A stretch of 61,405 nucleotides of DNA. Source: Actinomycetota bacterium (GTDB taxonomy: Bacteria; Actinomycetota; Actinomycetes; Mycobacteriales; HKI-0501). This document shows positions 7,707-16,090 of this stretch, one piece after another. The stretch is from the NCBI GenBank assembly GCA_030840805.1, contig JAVEDU010000089.1, positions 1 to 61,405 on the forward strand. Reading direction: 5' to 3'. Position 1 is the stretch's first letter. Each line of letters opens with the position of its first letter. The notes under the pieces were generated by a model that was not told where the DNA came from, searched no databases, and saw nothing but the letters and a program-made list of their open reading frames with translations. The position numbers and the translations under genes are program-made.

Positions 7707-8597
7707 GTGAAGTTCGTCGGGTACCACCACCACGGCCGCCGGCAGGTCGGCGTCCTCGTCGGGGACGGATCGCATCTCGTGTCGCTGACCGACGCCCTCC
7801 CGGCGGGGGCGCTGCCGGACGGCGCCGGCCTCACCGAGCTGATCGAGCGGTGGGACATCCTCGGCGGCAAGCTCGACCTGGACTCCGCGAGCCCGATCGC
7901 GGTCGCCACCGTCACGCTCACGGCGCCGATCCCGACCCCGCGCCGCAACATCTTCTGCGTCGGCCGGAACTATCGCGAGCACGCCGAGGAGTTCGGCAGG
8001 TCCGGGTACGACGCCACCGGCGGCGCGAACAACCAGCCCGACGCCCCGGTGGTGTTCACCAAACCGCCGTCCGCGGTCATCGGCCCCGGCGCCGCCATCG
8101 ACCCGCACCCGGGCGTCACCGGCGAGGTGGACTACGAGGCCGAGCTCGGCGTGATCATCGGCCGCGGTGGCAGGGGCATCACCGCCGAGTCGGCCCTCGA
8201 CCACGTCTGGGGCTACACGATCATCAACGACGTCACCGCCCGGGACCTGCAGAAGTCCCACAAGCAGTGGTTCCTCGGCAAGGCGCTCGACACGTTCTGC
8301 CCGATGGGCCCGTACGCCGCCACCGCGGACGAGGTCGGCGCAGGTCCCCTGGACGTCCGTTGCACGGTCAACGGCGAGGTCCGCCAGGAGGCGAGCACCC
8401 GTGACCTGATCTTCGACATCCCGACGATCATCGCCACGCTCAGCGCCGGGATCACGCTCCAGCCGGGCGACGTCATCGCCACCGGCACGCCGGCCGGCGT
8501 CGGCATCGGCTTCACACCGCCCCGCTTCCTCACCAGCGGGGACCGTGTCCAGATCACCATCACCGGCCTCGGCACGCTCACCAACCATGTCTCCTAG
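7707..8597 (+). CDS. Fumarylacetoacetate hydrolase family protein
   Basis: 296 residues with the FAH fold (about residues 75-295). The family cleaves C-C bonds in acylpyruvates or decarboxylates/hydrates 2-oxo acids in aromatic catabolism, using a divalent metal held by acidic residues: here VDYEAELGVIIGRGG, with Glu, Glu and a later Asp. FCVGRNYREHAEEF is the typical entry motif with the catalytic His. The GTG start at 7707 has GGAGG. It is the first gene of an apparent operon with an alpha/beta hydrolase (14 bases downstream) and an amidohydrolase. The exact substrate cannot be told from sequence. Confidence 0.95.
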   Translation: MKFVGYHHHGRRQVGVLVGDGSHLVSLTDALPAGALPDGAGLTELIERWDILGGKLDLDSASPIAVATVTLTAPIPTPRRNIFCVGRNYREHAEEFGRSGYDATGGANNQPDAPVVFTKPPSAVIGPGAAIDPHPGVTGEVDYEAELGVIIGRGGRGITAESALDHVWGYTIINDVTARDLQKSHKQWFLGKALDTFCPMGPYAATADEVGAGPLDVRCTVNGEVRQEASTRDLIFDIPTIIATLSAGITLQPGDVIATGTPAGVGIGFTPPRFLTSGDRVQITITGLGTLTNHVS

Positions 8598-8610
8598 AGG
8601 AGCAGCCCTG

Positions 8611-9378
8611 ATGCAGATCCGGCACAAGCAGCTGTACGTCGAGAGCACCGGCGACGGGCCCACCGTGGTCGCGGTCCACGGGCTCGGCGGGACCACGAAC
8701 TTCTGGGAGCCGATCACCGCCGACCTCGCCACCACGTACCGCGTGGTCCGCTACGACCTCGACGGTCACGGCCGCAGCCCGCTCACCGGCCCCGTCTCGG
8801 TCACCGAGCTGGCCGAGGACCTGGCCGCGGTGATCGAGCAGACCGGCGGCCCGGCCCATGTGCTCGGGCACTCGATGGGCACGCTGGTCGTCCAGCAGCT
8901 CGCGGCCACCCGACCGGAGCTCGTCACGAGCATCGCCCTGCTCGGCCCGGTACGGGCGCAGCCGGACGCCGCCAAGGAGGCCAGCCGGGCCCGCGCCGCC
9001 ACGGTCCGCGAGCACGGCATGGCCGCCGTCGCGGACACCATCGTCGGCGCCGCGACGTCACCGGCCGCCCGCGCCGCGCACCCGGCCGTCGGCGCGCTGG
9101 TCCGCGAGCTGCTGCTCGGCCAGGACCCCGAGGCGTACGCCCAGGCCTGCGTTGCGCTGGCCGCCGCCCAGAGCCCCGACCTCGGCGCCATCACCTGCCC
9201 GGTCCTGCTGCTCACCGGGACCGAGGACAAGGTGAGCCCGCCGGCCACCAGCGTGGCGATGGCCGCCGAGCTGAAGGACGCCACCACCGCCGTGACCCAG
9301 GACTGCGGCCACTGGACCGCCGTGGAGGCACCCGCGTTCGTCCTCCACCAGCTCACGGCATTCCTGAACCAGGCCTGA
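8611..9378 (+). CDS. Alpha/beta-fold hydrolase
   Basis: 255 residues. The catalytic triad can be read: nucleophile Ser in GHSMGT (about residue 91), Asp in TGTEDKVSP and His in CGHWTAVE near the C-terminus; the oxyanion HGLGG motif is at about residues 25-29. It resembles 3-oxoadipate enol-lactonase and other carboxylic-ester or C-C hydrolases. ATG at 8611 is chosen because GAGGAG precedes it and the fold begins at once; the frame opening at 8545 overlaps the previous gene. Likely a hydrolytic step in the same catabolic route as its neighbours. Confidence 0.94.
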   Translation: MQIRHKQLYVESTGDGPTVVAVHGLGGTTNFWEPITADLATTYRVVRYDLDGHGRSPLTGPVSVTELAEDLAAVIEQTGGPAHVLGHSMGTLVVQQLAATRPELVTSIALLGPVRAQPDAAKEASRARAATVREHGMAAVADTIVGAATSPAARAAHPAVGALVRELLLGQDPEAYAQACVALAAAQSPDLGAITCPVLLLTGTEDKVSPPATSVAMAAELKDATTAVTQDCGHWTAVEAPAFVLHQLTAFLNQA

Positions 9379-9396
9379 TCAGCCGATCGCACCGCC

Positions 9397-9421
9397 CCGG
9401 GAACTGCTCGAGCGTTCCCGG
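9397..9421. terminator. Hairpin between alpha/beta hydrolase and amidohydrolase genes
   Basis: CCGGGAAC and GTTCCCGG form an eight-base-pair stem with a nine-base loop, 18 bases after the hydrolase stop codon and about 40 bases before the next start. There is no T-run, so it may be a weak terminator or an mRNA processing or stability element within the operon. Confidence 0.4.
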
Positions 9422-9462
9422 CTCCTGCGCACGACGACCATCCCGTCCCCGGAGGAGAGAGC

Positions 9463-10743
9463 ATGGCCACGATTCTGTTCACCCACGTCCGCATCATCGA
9501 CAGCACCGGCGCCGACCCGTACGACGGCGAGGTGCTGGTCACGGGCGACCGCATCGCCGAGGTACGCCCGGGCACCGGGGGTGACCTGCCCCGCGACGGC
9601 GCCCAGGTCGTCGACGGCCGCGGGGCCACCCTGATGTCCGGACTCTGCGACGCCCACACGCACTTCAGCTGGAACAACGGCGACCTGGATGCGCTCGGCC
9701 CGATGCCGGTCGAGGAGCACGTGCTGCACTCGATGCGGTCGGCCCGCATGTACATCGACTACGGCTACACGATGTGCGTGGGGGCGGCGAGCGCCAAGGA
9801 CCGCCTCGACGTGGTCATGCGCAACGCCATCGACGCCGGGGACATCCCCGGTCCCCGCTACCTCGCGAACGGCCGCGAGATCGCCACCACGGGGGGCGAT
9901 CTCGTCGCCAGCATCACCCAGTACGCGGACGGCCCGGAGGAGATGCGCAAGGTGGTCCGCCGGACCATCGCGCTGGGCGTGGACACCATCAAGCTGTCGA
10001 TGTCCGGTGAGGAGATCACCGGTCACCAGCGGGCGGAGGACAACTACTTCACCGACGAGGAGGTCGCGATGGCGGTGAAGGAGGCGCACAACCGCGGCAT
10101 CCGCGTGGCGGTCCACGCCCGCAGCGGCGAGAGCGTCAAGATCGCGGTCCGCAACGGGGTCGACATCGTGTACCACGCGAGCTACGTCGACGAGGAGGGT
10201 CTCGACCTGCTCGAGGCCGAGAAGGACCGCATCTTCGTCGCACCCGGGATCAACTGGCTGTACGCGACGCTGAACGAGGCGGAGCCGTTCGGCTACCCGC
10301 GGGACGTCGCGGTCGGACATGGGTACGAGAGGGAGCTGGCGGCCGCGATCGCCGGGCTCAAGGAGATGAAGCGGCGCGGGATCCGGCTCCTGCCCGGTGG
10401 CGACTACGGCTTCGCGTGGACGCCGCACGGTACCTACGCCCGCGACCTCGAGCACTTCGTGACCCTGCTCGGCTTCACCCCGATGGAGGCCATCCTGTCG
10501 GCCACCGCGCTCGGCGGCGAGATCATGCTGCGGCCGGAGGAGCTGGGCAAGGTCGCGACCGGGTACAAGGCCGACCTGATCCTGGTGGACGGCGACCCGC
10601 TGGAGGACATCGCGATCCTCCAGGACATCAGCCGGATCGTCGGCGTGATGAAGGACGGCGTCTGGCACCGCGAGCCCGCCGCCGTGCCGTCGGTCGTCCC
10701 GGTCAGCCCGGCACCGGCCGGCCCGGAGCTCGTCAGCTCCTGA
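9463..10743 (+). CDS. Amidohydrolase family protein (imidazolonepropionase/prolidase-like)
   Basis: 426 residues of the metal-dependent amidohydrolase superfamily. CDAHTHFSW supplies the HxH metal pair (about residues 64-66), VHARSG another ligand His, and PGGDYGFAW the catalytic Asp region. The small beta-sandwich domain is split between N- and C-termini (TGYKADLILVDGDPLEDIAIL), as normal for the group. The ATG start at 9463 follows GGAGAGAGC. It probably opens cyclic amides or ureas, or cleaves amide bonds, in the pathway of the two upstream hydrolases. A strong hairpin follows its stop. Confidence 0.93.
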   Translation: MATILFTHVRIIDSTGADPYDGEVLVTGDRIAEVRPGTGGDLPRDGAQVVDGRGATLMSGLCDAHTHFSWNNGDLDALGPMPVEEHVLHSMRSARMYIDYGYTMCVGAASAKDRLDVVMRNAIDAGDIPGPRYLANGREIATTGGDLVASITQYADGPEEMRKVVRRTIALGVDTIKLSMSGEEITGHQRAEDNYFTDEEVAMAVKEAHNRGIRVAVHARSGESVKIAVRNGVDIVYHASYVDEEGLDLLEAEKDRIFVAPGINWLYATLNEAEPFGYPRDVAVGHGYERELAAAIAGLKEMKRRGIRLLPGGDYGFAWTPHGTYARDLEHFVTLLGFTPMEAILSATALGGEIMLRPEELGKVATGYKADLILVDGDPLEDIAILQDISRIVGVMKDGVWHREPAAVPSVVPVSPAPAGPELVSS

Positions 10744-10759
10744 CCCGCGACAGGACGAC

Positions 10760-10790
10760 GGGGGCCGGATCCGGTGCGGATCCGGCCCCC
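10760..10790. terminator. Strong bidirectional hairpin between convergent genes
   Basis: GGGGGCCGGATCCG and its exact complement form a 14-base-pair stem around a GTG loop. GACGAC/GTCGTC outside the core can extend the stem. It sits 17 bases after the amidohydrolase stop and 20 bases after the stop of the convergent acidic-repeat gene, so it can end both transcripts, although neither side has a T-run. Confidence 0.8.
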
Positions 10791-10809
10791 GCGTCGTCCC
10801 TCCCCAGGG

Positions 10810-11706
10810 TCAGGTCGCGACCGACGAGAGCGTGATCCCCTCCAGCGCGCCGGACCTGCGGTCGCGGTCCAGCTCGACGACGGTCCGGTCGGGCTGGAGG
10901 TCGTCCACGGAGCCCTCCGCGGAACCGGTCCGGAGCGGCACGCTCTCGGACTCGCTGTCGTCGATCTCGATCTCGGTCGCGTCGGTGACGGTCACGTGGA
11001 TCTCGGTCTGCGCGTTGATGACCACCACGAGCGCACCGGTGGCGGCGTCGAACGAGCCGATCACGCCGAGCCGGTCGTGGTCGTCCTCGTCGGCCCGCCC
11101 GTCGTGGTCCGAGTCACCGAGGCAGCGGTCGCCGGCGTGGTCGTCGTCGTCCTCGTTCGACTGGCCGTCGTGGTCGGCGTCCTCGTTGCCGTCCGGGATC
11201 CCGTCGAAGTCCGAGTCGGACCGGGACACCTTGAGGCCGAGCTCGTTCTCGTCCTCGTCGGAGACGTGGTCGCCGTCGCGGTCGTCGTCGTCCGTGGCGC
11301 AGGACTCGGACGCGTCGTCCTCGTCCTCGTTCGCGATGCCGTCGCGGTCGTAGTCCTCGTCGCCGTCGACCTTGCCGTCCCGGTCGGTGTCCGCGGTGCG
11401 GACGCCCGTCTTGGTGAGGCGCTCGTCGCCGTCGTCCTGGCCGTCGTTGTCGGTGTCCTCGTCACGGGGGTTCGCGCCGAGCCGGTACTCGAGCAGGTTG
11501 GTCATCCGGTCGCCGTCGGGGTCCTGCCGGGCGTCCGAGGCCTTCCGCGGGTTCAGCTTGTGCTTGATCTCCCAGCTGTTCGACATCCCGTCGCGGTCGC
11601 TGTCCTTGGACGCCGCGGACGCCGGCGCGGCTGCCATCAGCACGGCGAGCGCGGTGACGGCACCCCCGACGGCGAACTTCCCGGCGATGGCCGTAGTCCT
11701 GTTCAT
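10810..11706 (-). CDS. Secreted acidic Asp-repeat protein (thrombospondin type-3/EF-hand-like calcium-binding repeats)
   Basis: 298 residues. A Sec signal peptide is clear (MNRTTAIAGK, then a hydrophobic stretch ending AAPASAA, cleavage near residue 32). Residues about 33-205 are calcium-loop repeats of the DxDxDG type (DSDRDGMSNSWE, DTDNDGQDDGDE, DTDRDGKVDGDE, DSDFDGIPDGNE), as in thrombospondin type-3 repeats and bacterial adhesins. The last 90 residues form a separate Asp-poor, beta-rich domain (GSFDAATGALVVVINAQTEI). It probably binds several calcium ions outside the cell; no LPXTG or membrane anchor is seen. Start ATG at 11706 with GGAGACC. Role unknown: a structural, adhesive or calcium-buffering part is an inference. 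Confidence 0.85.
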   Translation of the reverse strand: MNRTTAIAGKFAVGGAVTALAVLMAAAPASAASKDSDRDGMSNSWEIKHKLNPRKASDARQDPDGDRMTNLLEYRLGANPRDEDTDNDGQDDGDERLTKTGVRTADTDRDGKVDGDEDYDRDGIANEDEDDASESCATDDDDRDGDHVSDEDENELGLKVSRSDSDFDGIPDGNEDADHDGQSNEDDDDHAGDRCLGDSDHDGRADEDDHDRLGVIGSFDAATGALVVVINAQTEIHVTVTDATEIEIDDSESESVPLRTGSAEGSVDDLQPDRTVVELDRDRRSGALEGITLSSVAT

Positions 11707-11720
11707 GGGTCTCCTCGGTT

Positions 11721-11742
11721 GCGGCCGGCCTGGTCCGGCCGC
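11721..11742 (-). terminator. Hairpin downstream of second antiporter gene
   Basis: GCGGCCGG-CCTGGT-CCGGCCGC, an eight-base-pair GC stem in the 66-base gap between the antiporter stop codon (11773) and the start of the acidic-repeat gene, both on the minus strand. It could end the antiporter transcript and leave the secreted protein on its own promoter. No T-run is present. Confidence 0.45.
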
Positions 11743-11772
11743 TCCCTGGAGTCATCGGCATTCGCCCACCCA

Positions 11773-12969
11773 TTACTTGAGCGTTAAATTAGTTGCCTGC
11801 GGAAACCATCGCTCCGGCAGCCGGCGCGCCACGCGCGCCGACCAGGTGACCGCGAGCGGCCCGATGATCGCGAGGACCAGGACGTACCCCGCGGTGAACG
11901 CGGCGACCCGGGGATCGAGCCCGGCCGCCACGGCCAGCGACGCCAGGATCAGCGAGAACTCCCCGCGGGTGAACACGGTGAGGCCGATGTTCGCGGCCTC
12001 CAGCCGGCCGAACCGGTGCACGCGCGCCGCGATGATCCCGGCCGTCATGGCCAGCACCGCGGTGAGGAGGACGGCGGCGGCGACCAGCGGGATCACCCCT
12101 CCGACGGCCCCGGGGTCGATCGTCATGCCGAAGTGGAAGAAGAAGATCGCCCCGAACGCGTCCCGCAGCGGATGGGTGAGCTTCCGCAGCCGCTCGGCCT
12201 TCCGGGTCGCCCCGAGGATCAGGCCGACCATGAACGCGCCGATCGCGTCGGACACCCCGAGCTCCTCCGCGACGCCCGCGCCGAGGATGGCGAGCCCGAC
12301 GAAGAGGACGATCACGATCTCCTCGTCGTGCGTGTCGATCAGCCGCTCCACGACCCGCGCCCCGAACCGCGCCACCAGGGCGAGCACGAGCAGGAACCCG
12401 AACGCCTTGGCGATGTCGATCGCGGCCTCCGCCGCACCCGACGCGCCGCCGAGCACGGGCTGGAGCAGCGCCAGGTACAGCGCGAGGAAGATGTCCTCCA
12501 CCACGATGATCCCGAGGATGACCGGCGTCTCCCGGTTCCCGAGGCGTTTGAGCTCCACCAGCAGCTTCGTGACGATCGCCGAGGAGGAGACGCCGACGAT
12601 GCCGGCGACCACGAGCGCCTCTCGCCACCCCCAGCCGAGCGCGAAGCCGAACCCGAGCCCGCCACCGACGTTCAGCAGCAGGTACGCCAGGGCGGTGCCG
12701 AACAGCTTCTTACCGCCGCCGGTCAGCTGGTCGAGCGAGAACTCCAGCCCCAGGTAGAACAGCAGGAAGATCAGCCCGAGCGAGGCGATGAGCTTGAGCT
12801 CGTCGGGGTTCTCCACGAGCGCGACGCCGGGGGTGTGGGGACCGAAGATGACCCCGGCCACCATGAACAGCGGAATCGTCGGCAGGCCGAACCTGGCCCC
12901 GGCCCGGCCGAGCAGGCCGGAGACCAGGAAGGCGCCGCCGAGGGCGATGAGAGCTTCGGCCAGATGCAC
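11773..12969 (-). CDS. CPA2-family cation:proton antiporter (Kef-type), second copy
   Basis: 398 residues, about 12 membrane segments, Na_H_Exchanger domain throughout. Motifs VGVSSSAIVTKLLVELKRLGNRE and SDAIGAFMVGLILG are those of Kef-type potassium/proton antiporters. It has no TrkA_N domain and no regulatory partner nearby, unlike the 3763-4962 copy. GTG at 12969 is chosen because GGGAGG lies eight bases upstream and the first helix starts at once; the longer frame would add 19 hydrophilic residues. It lies 31 bases downstream of the SecDF-fusion stop on the same strand. Confidence 0.92.
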   Translation of the reverse strand: MHLAEALIALGGAFLVSGLLGRAGARFGLPTIPLFMVAGVIFGPHTPGVALVENPDELKLIASLGLIFLLFYLGLEFSLDQLTGGGKKLFGTALAYLLLNVGGGLGFGFALGWGWREALVVAGIVGVSSSAIVTKLLVELKRLGNRETPVILGIIVVEDIFLALYLALLQPVLGGASGAAEAAIDIAKAFGFLLVLALVARFGARVVERLIDTHDEEIVIVLFVGLAILGAGVAEELGVSDAIGAFMVGLILGATRKAERLRKLTHPLRDAFGAIFFFHFGMTIDPGAVGGVIPLVAAAVLLTAVLAMTAGIIAARVHRFGRLEAANIGLTVFTRGEFSLILASLAVAAGLDPRVAAFTAGYVLVLAIIGPLAVTWSARVARRLPERWFPQATNLTLK

Positions 12970-13000
12970 GGTCAGGACCTCCCGGTGGTGTGGTTCGAGT

Positions 13001-15271
13001 TCATACGACGGCCCCGCTGTCCGCACGCCGGGCCGGCTCGCCGCGGCGGGCCGGCTTCACCCGCGGCGGGGCGGCGCCGGTCCGCGCCTCGAGTTCGATG
13101 GCGAGCGGACCGGCCGTGAACATCGAGGAGTACGTGCCGACACCGATACCGATGAGCAGCGCGATCGCGAAGTCGGTCAGCGAGTCGCCGCCGAGGAACG
13201 CGAGCGCCGCCAAGATGAACACCGCGCCGAGTCCGGTGTTCACGGTCCGCGGCACCGTCTGGAGGATCGCCGAGTTCACCACCTCCGGGAACGGGGTCGT
13301 CCGCCGCGCGGTCCACAGCTCACGGATCCGGTCGAACACCACGACCGAGTCGTTCACCGAGTACCCGACGACCGTGAGCAACGCGGCCAGGAACACCCCG
13401 TCGAGCGGTTTGCCGAGCCAGGCGAACATCCCGACGAGGATCAGCACGTCGTGCGCCATCGCGACGACCGTGGAGGCCGCGAACGTCCACCGGAACCGGA
13501 CTGCCAGGTACGCCAGCTGGGCCGCCAGCGCGATGCCGAGGGCGATGAGCGCCTTGGTGCGCAGCTCGTCGCCCAGGCTCGGCCCGATGAGCTCGTCGCG
13601 CTCCTTGCTCACCGGCCCACCGGCGGCGTCCGCGAGCGCGGCGCGGAGGGTGACCTCCTCGTCGTTGCTCAGCTGACCGGTCCGGACCGAGAGGTTGTCC
13701 CGGCCGCTCTCCTGGACCACCGCACCCGGGAACCCCGCGTCGGACACCGCGGCCCGGGCGGCGTCGACGTCCAGCGGCGCCGACGTCGAGTACTCGACCA
13801 TCCGGCCGCCGGTGAACTCCACGCCGAGGTCGAGCCCGCGCACGGCGATGCCGCTGACGGCGAGCACGAGGGCGAGCGCGGAGACGGCGAGCCATCGACG
13901 GCGGTACCGCATCAGGTTCGGGTTCCGCCGCACCAGCCACTCGCGGACCCGGCCCGGGGCGGCGATGCCGCTGAGGCCCGGCCGGGACATCACGACGCCC
14001 CGGCGCAGCGCCCACTCCACGAACACCCGGGTGACGACGAGCGCCGACACCATCGAGGCGAGGACGCCGATCGCGAGCGTGACGCCGAACCCGCGCACCG
14101 GCCCCGACGCGAGGAAGAACAGCAGCCCCGCGGCGAGCAGGGTCGTGACGTTGGAGTCGATGATCGCGGACCACGCCTTGGCGAAGCCGGTCGTGACGGC
14201 GCTCCGCAGACCCTGACCGTGGTACTCCTCGCGGGCCCGCTCGAAGACGAGGACGTTCGCGTCGATCGCCATCCCGATCGCCAGCACGAACCCGGCCAGG
14301 CCGGGCAACGTGAGCGTGGCTCCGAGGGCGACCAGCGTGGCGTAGGAGATCAGCGCGTACCCGGCGAGGGCAACCGTCGCCAGCGCCCCCACCAGCCGGT
14401 ACACGACGATGATGAACAGGCCCGTCAGCAGGACGCCGAGGACGGCCGCCGTCGCGCTGGCCTCGATCGCCGCCACGCCCAGCGTCGCCCCGACGGTGCG
14501 CTGCTCGATGACCTCGACCGGGACGGGCAGGGCACCACCGCGGATCAGCACGGCGAGGTCCTTGGCCTCGGCACCGCCGAAGGAACCGGTGATCTGGGTC
14601 GACCCACCGGTGATGCCGATGCGGCAGGCCACGCTCTCCTCCACCTGCGGGGAGGAGATGACCTGGTCGTCGAGCACGATCGCGACCCGGCGCGCCGGGT
14701 CGCCGGGCGCCTCGCAGGCCGCCGCCCCGGTCAGCCGCTCCCAGGCGTCGCGGCCCGAGCCCTTGAAGTCGACCCCGACGTACCAGCCGCCGGCGGACTG
14801 GGGGTCCACCTGCGCCTTCGCGTCGCTCACGCCCGCACCCGTCAGCGCGGCCGGGCCGAGCCGCAGCCGCTGCCCGCTCTCGTCCGGCAGCACCGGACCG
14901 TCGGCCTCGCCCGCGCCGGCGACCGCGAGTACGGGATGGAACGCGAGCTGGGCGGTCCGGCCGATCACCTCGGCGGCCTCCCGGGGGTCCTGGACGCCGG
15001 GGAGCTCGACGATGATCCGCCGCTCCCCGGAGCGGGCGAGCGTGGGTTCGGAGATGCCGAGCGCGTCGACGCGCTGCCGGAGCACCTCGACGGCCCGGTC
15101 GGTGGACGCCGCGTCGGCGCGGACCGTGGGTGAGTCGCGCGTCTCCAGCACGATCTGGGTGCCGCCGCGGAGGTCCAGTCCGAGCCGGGCGGGCGAGGTC
15201 AGGGCGAAGTACAGCGAGGCGGCGAGGATGCCGAGCGCGACGAGCGCGCGGACGAGCGGGGCGCGGGACAA
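13001..15271 (-). CDS. secDF: Fused protein-export membrane protein SecD-SecF
   Basis: 756 residues with the complete SecD unit in the N-terminal half (LGLDLRGGTQIVLETRD start motif, the periplasmic P1 head, then six helices with AIGMAIDANVLVFERAREE) and the SecF unit in the C-terminal half (LGVEFTGGRMVEYST, VVGYSVNDSVVVFDRIRE). The Asp and Arg residues that carry the proton flow of this RND-type export motor are kept. The start is TTG at 15271, with GGAGG seven bases upstream. Actinobacteria usually encode separate secD and secF beside yajC/ruvABC; this fused copy next to an antiporter may be an accessory paralogue, as in streptomycetes. Confidence 0.95.
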   Translation of the reverse strand: MSRAPLVRALVALGILAASLYFALTSPARLGLDLRGGTQIVLETRDSPTVRADAASTDRAVEVLRQRVDALGISEPTLARSGERRIIVELPGVQDPREAAEVIGRTAQLAFHPVLAVAGAGEADGPVLPDESGQRLRLGPAALTGAGVSDAKAQVDPQSAGGWYVGVDFKGSGRDAWERLTGAAACEAPGDPARRVAIVLDDQVISSPQVEESVACRIGITGGSTQITGSFGGAEAKDLAVLIRGGALPVPVEVIEQRTVGATLGVAAIEASATAAVLGVLLTGLFIIVVYRLVGALATVALAGYALISYATLVALGATLTLPGLAGFVLAIGMAIDANVLVFERAREEYHGQGLRSAVTTGFAKAWSAIIDSNVTTLLAAGLLFFLASGPVRGFGVTLAIGVLASMVSALVVTRVFVEWALRRGVVMSRPGLSGIAAPGRVREWLVRRNPNLMRYRRRWLAVSALALVLAVSGIAVRGLDLGVEFTGGRMVEYSTSAPLDVDAARAAVSDAGFPGAVVQESGRDNLSVRTGQLSNDEEVTLRAALADAAGGPVSKERDELIGPSLGDELRTKALIALGIALAAQLAYLAVRFRWTFAASTVVAMAHDVLILVGMFAWLGKPLDGVFLAALLTVVGYSVNDSVVVFDRIRELWTARRTTPFPEVVNSAILQTVPRTVNTGLGAVFILAALAFLGGDSLTDFAIALLIGIGVGTYSSMFTAGPLAIELEARTGAAPPRVKPARRGEPARRADSGAVV

Positions 15272-15353
15272 GAGGGAGCCTCCGGGGCTGACCGCACGGG
15301 CCCGGACACGGACACGGCGGGAGAAACCGACCGGACAGGGGTCGGCGGGACGG

Positions 15354-15761
15354 TCAGGCGGCGCGCGGGGCGCCGGACCGCGGCGGAGCCCGCTGGTGCC
15401 GGAGACGACCGGTGGAGCCCGGGAACCGGAGGAACGCGCCTCGTGGCCGCAGAACGTACGCGAGGAGCGGGAACAGCAGCGCCGCGCCGGGCAGGACCGC
15501 CCACCCGAGCGGATCGCCCTGGCCGTCGGACGGCGTGGCCTGGACCGGGCCGCCACGCGCGGTGGTCGCGTGACCACGGGTACCGGTGACATGACCGCCG
15601 ACGACGCCGGCGAACCCGGCCGTGACCGTGGTGGCGGTGCGGTCCGCCGCCGCCCGCGCGGGGGAGGCCGAGAAGCCGAAGAGGCCGGCCACCACCAGGG
15701 CGACCATGGCCAGCGCGACGGAGGCGGTACGGGTCGGCGTCCTGCGGGCGCTGGCCGACAC
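15354..15761 (-). CDS. Small predicted membrane or secreted protein of unknown function
   Basis: 135 residues, not recognised. A signal-like N-terminal helix (ASVALAMVALVVAGLFGF, then SPARAA) is followed by a Gly/Thr-rich stretch, one further hydrophobic helix (LGWAVLPGAALLFPLLAYVL, about residues 85-105) and a basic, Pro-rich tail. The GTG start at 15761 has GGAGG seven bases upstream, which supports translation. It lies 82 bases upstream of the SecDF fusion on the same strand and downstream of tRNA-Leu. Whether it belongs with SecDF is unknown. Confidence 0.6.
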   Translation of the reverse strand: MSASARRTPTRTASVALAMVALVVAGLFGFSASPARAAADRTATTVTAGFAGVVGGHVTGTRGHATTARGGPVQATPSDGQGDPLGWAVLPGAALLFPLLAYVLRPRGAFLRFPGSTGRLRHQRAPPRSGAPRAA

Positions 15762-15907
15762 GGCGTCACCTCCGGGCGTCGTGGAGCACCCAGGGTACCT
15801 GGCGGCGCGGTGTGGGCCGAATTGTCCGATCACCACGAGAACCGCCGGTGTGATGTTCCCGACCAACGAAAACGACCGGCTCTCGCTGTGCGAGATCCGG
15901 TCGTCGG

Positions 15908-15993
15908 TGGTGGGCAAGGGGGGAGTTGAACCCCCACGTCCTTTCGGACACACGGACCTGAACCGTGCGCGTCTGCCATTCCGCCACTTGCCC
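15908..15993 (-). tRNA. tRNA-Leu(CAG)
   Basis: Full cloverleaf on the minus strand: acceptor GGGCAAG/CTTGCCC, discriminator A, encoded CCA (15908-15910), a long variable arm (TGTCCGAAAGGACG) typical of leucine tRNAs, and anticodon CAG in the loop TTCAGGT. The same tRNA stands beside fhaA in mycobacteria, which supports the conserved layout. Confidence 0.97.
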
Positions 15994-16090
15994 TGGCAAC
16001 CCGCCGAGAGTAGCACGACAGGGACGCATGACCGGACGGGGTACTTCCACCCGGATACCATCATGACCGGTCACTTGAAGGAGGAAGCCC

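Noticed and set aside
11100-11480. Possible CRISPR-like or tandem DNA repeat in the Asp-repeat gene
   Set aside because: The periodicity is the codon pattern of DxDxDG loops, with variable spacing and no identical repeats separated by spacers.
15272-15769. N-terminal extension of the SecDF frame beyond the TTG
   Set aside because: Pro/Arg-rich translation that overlaps the small membrane-protein gene; the TTG with GGAGG gives the normal SecD start.
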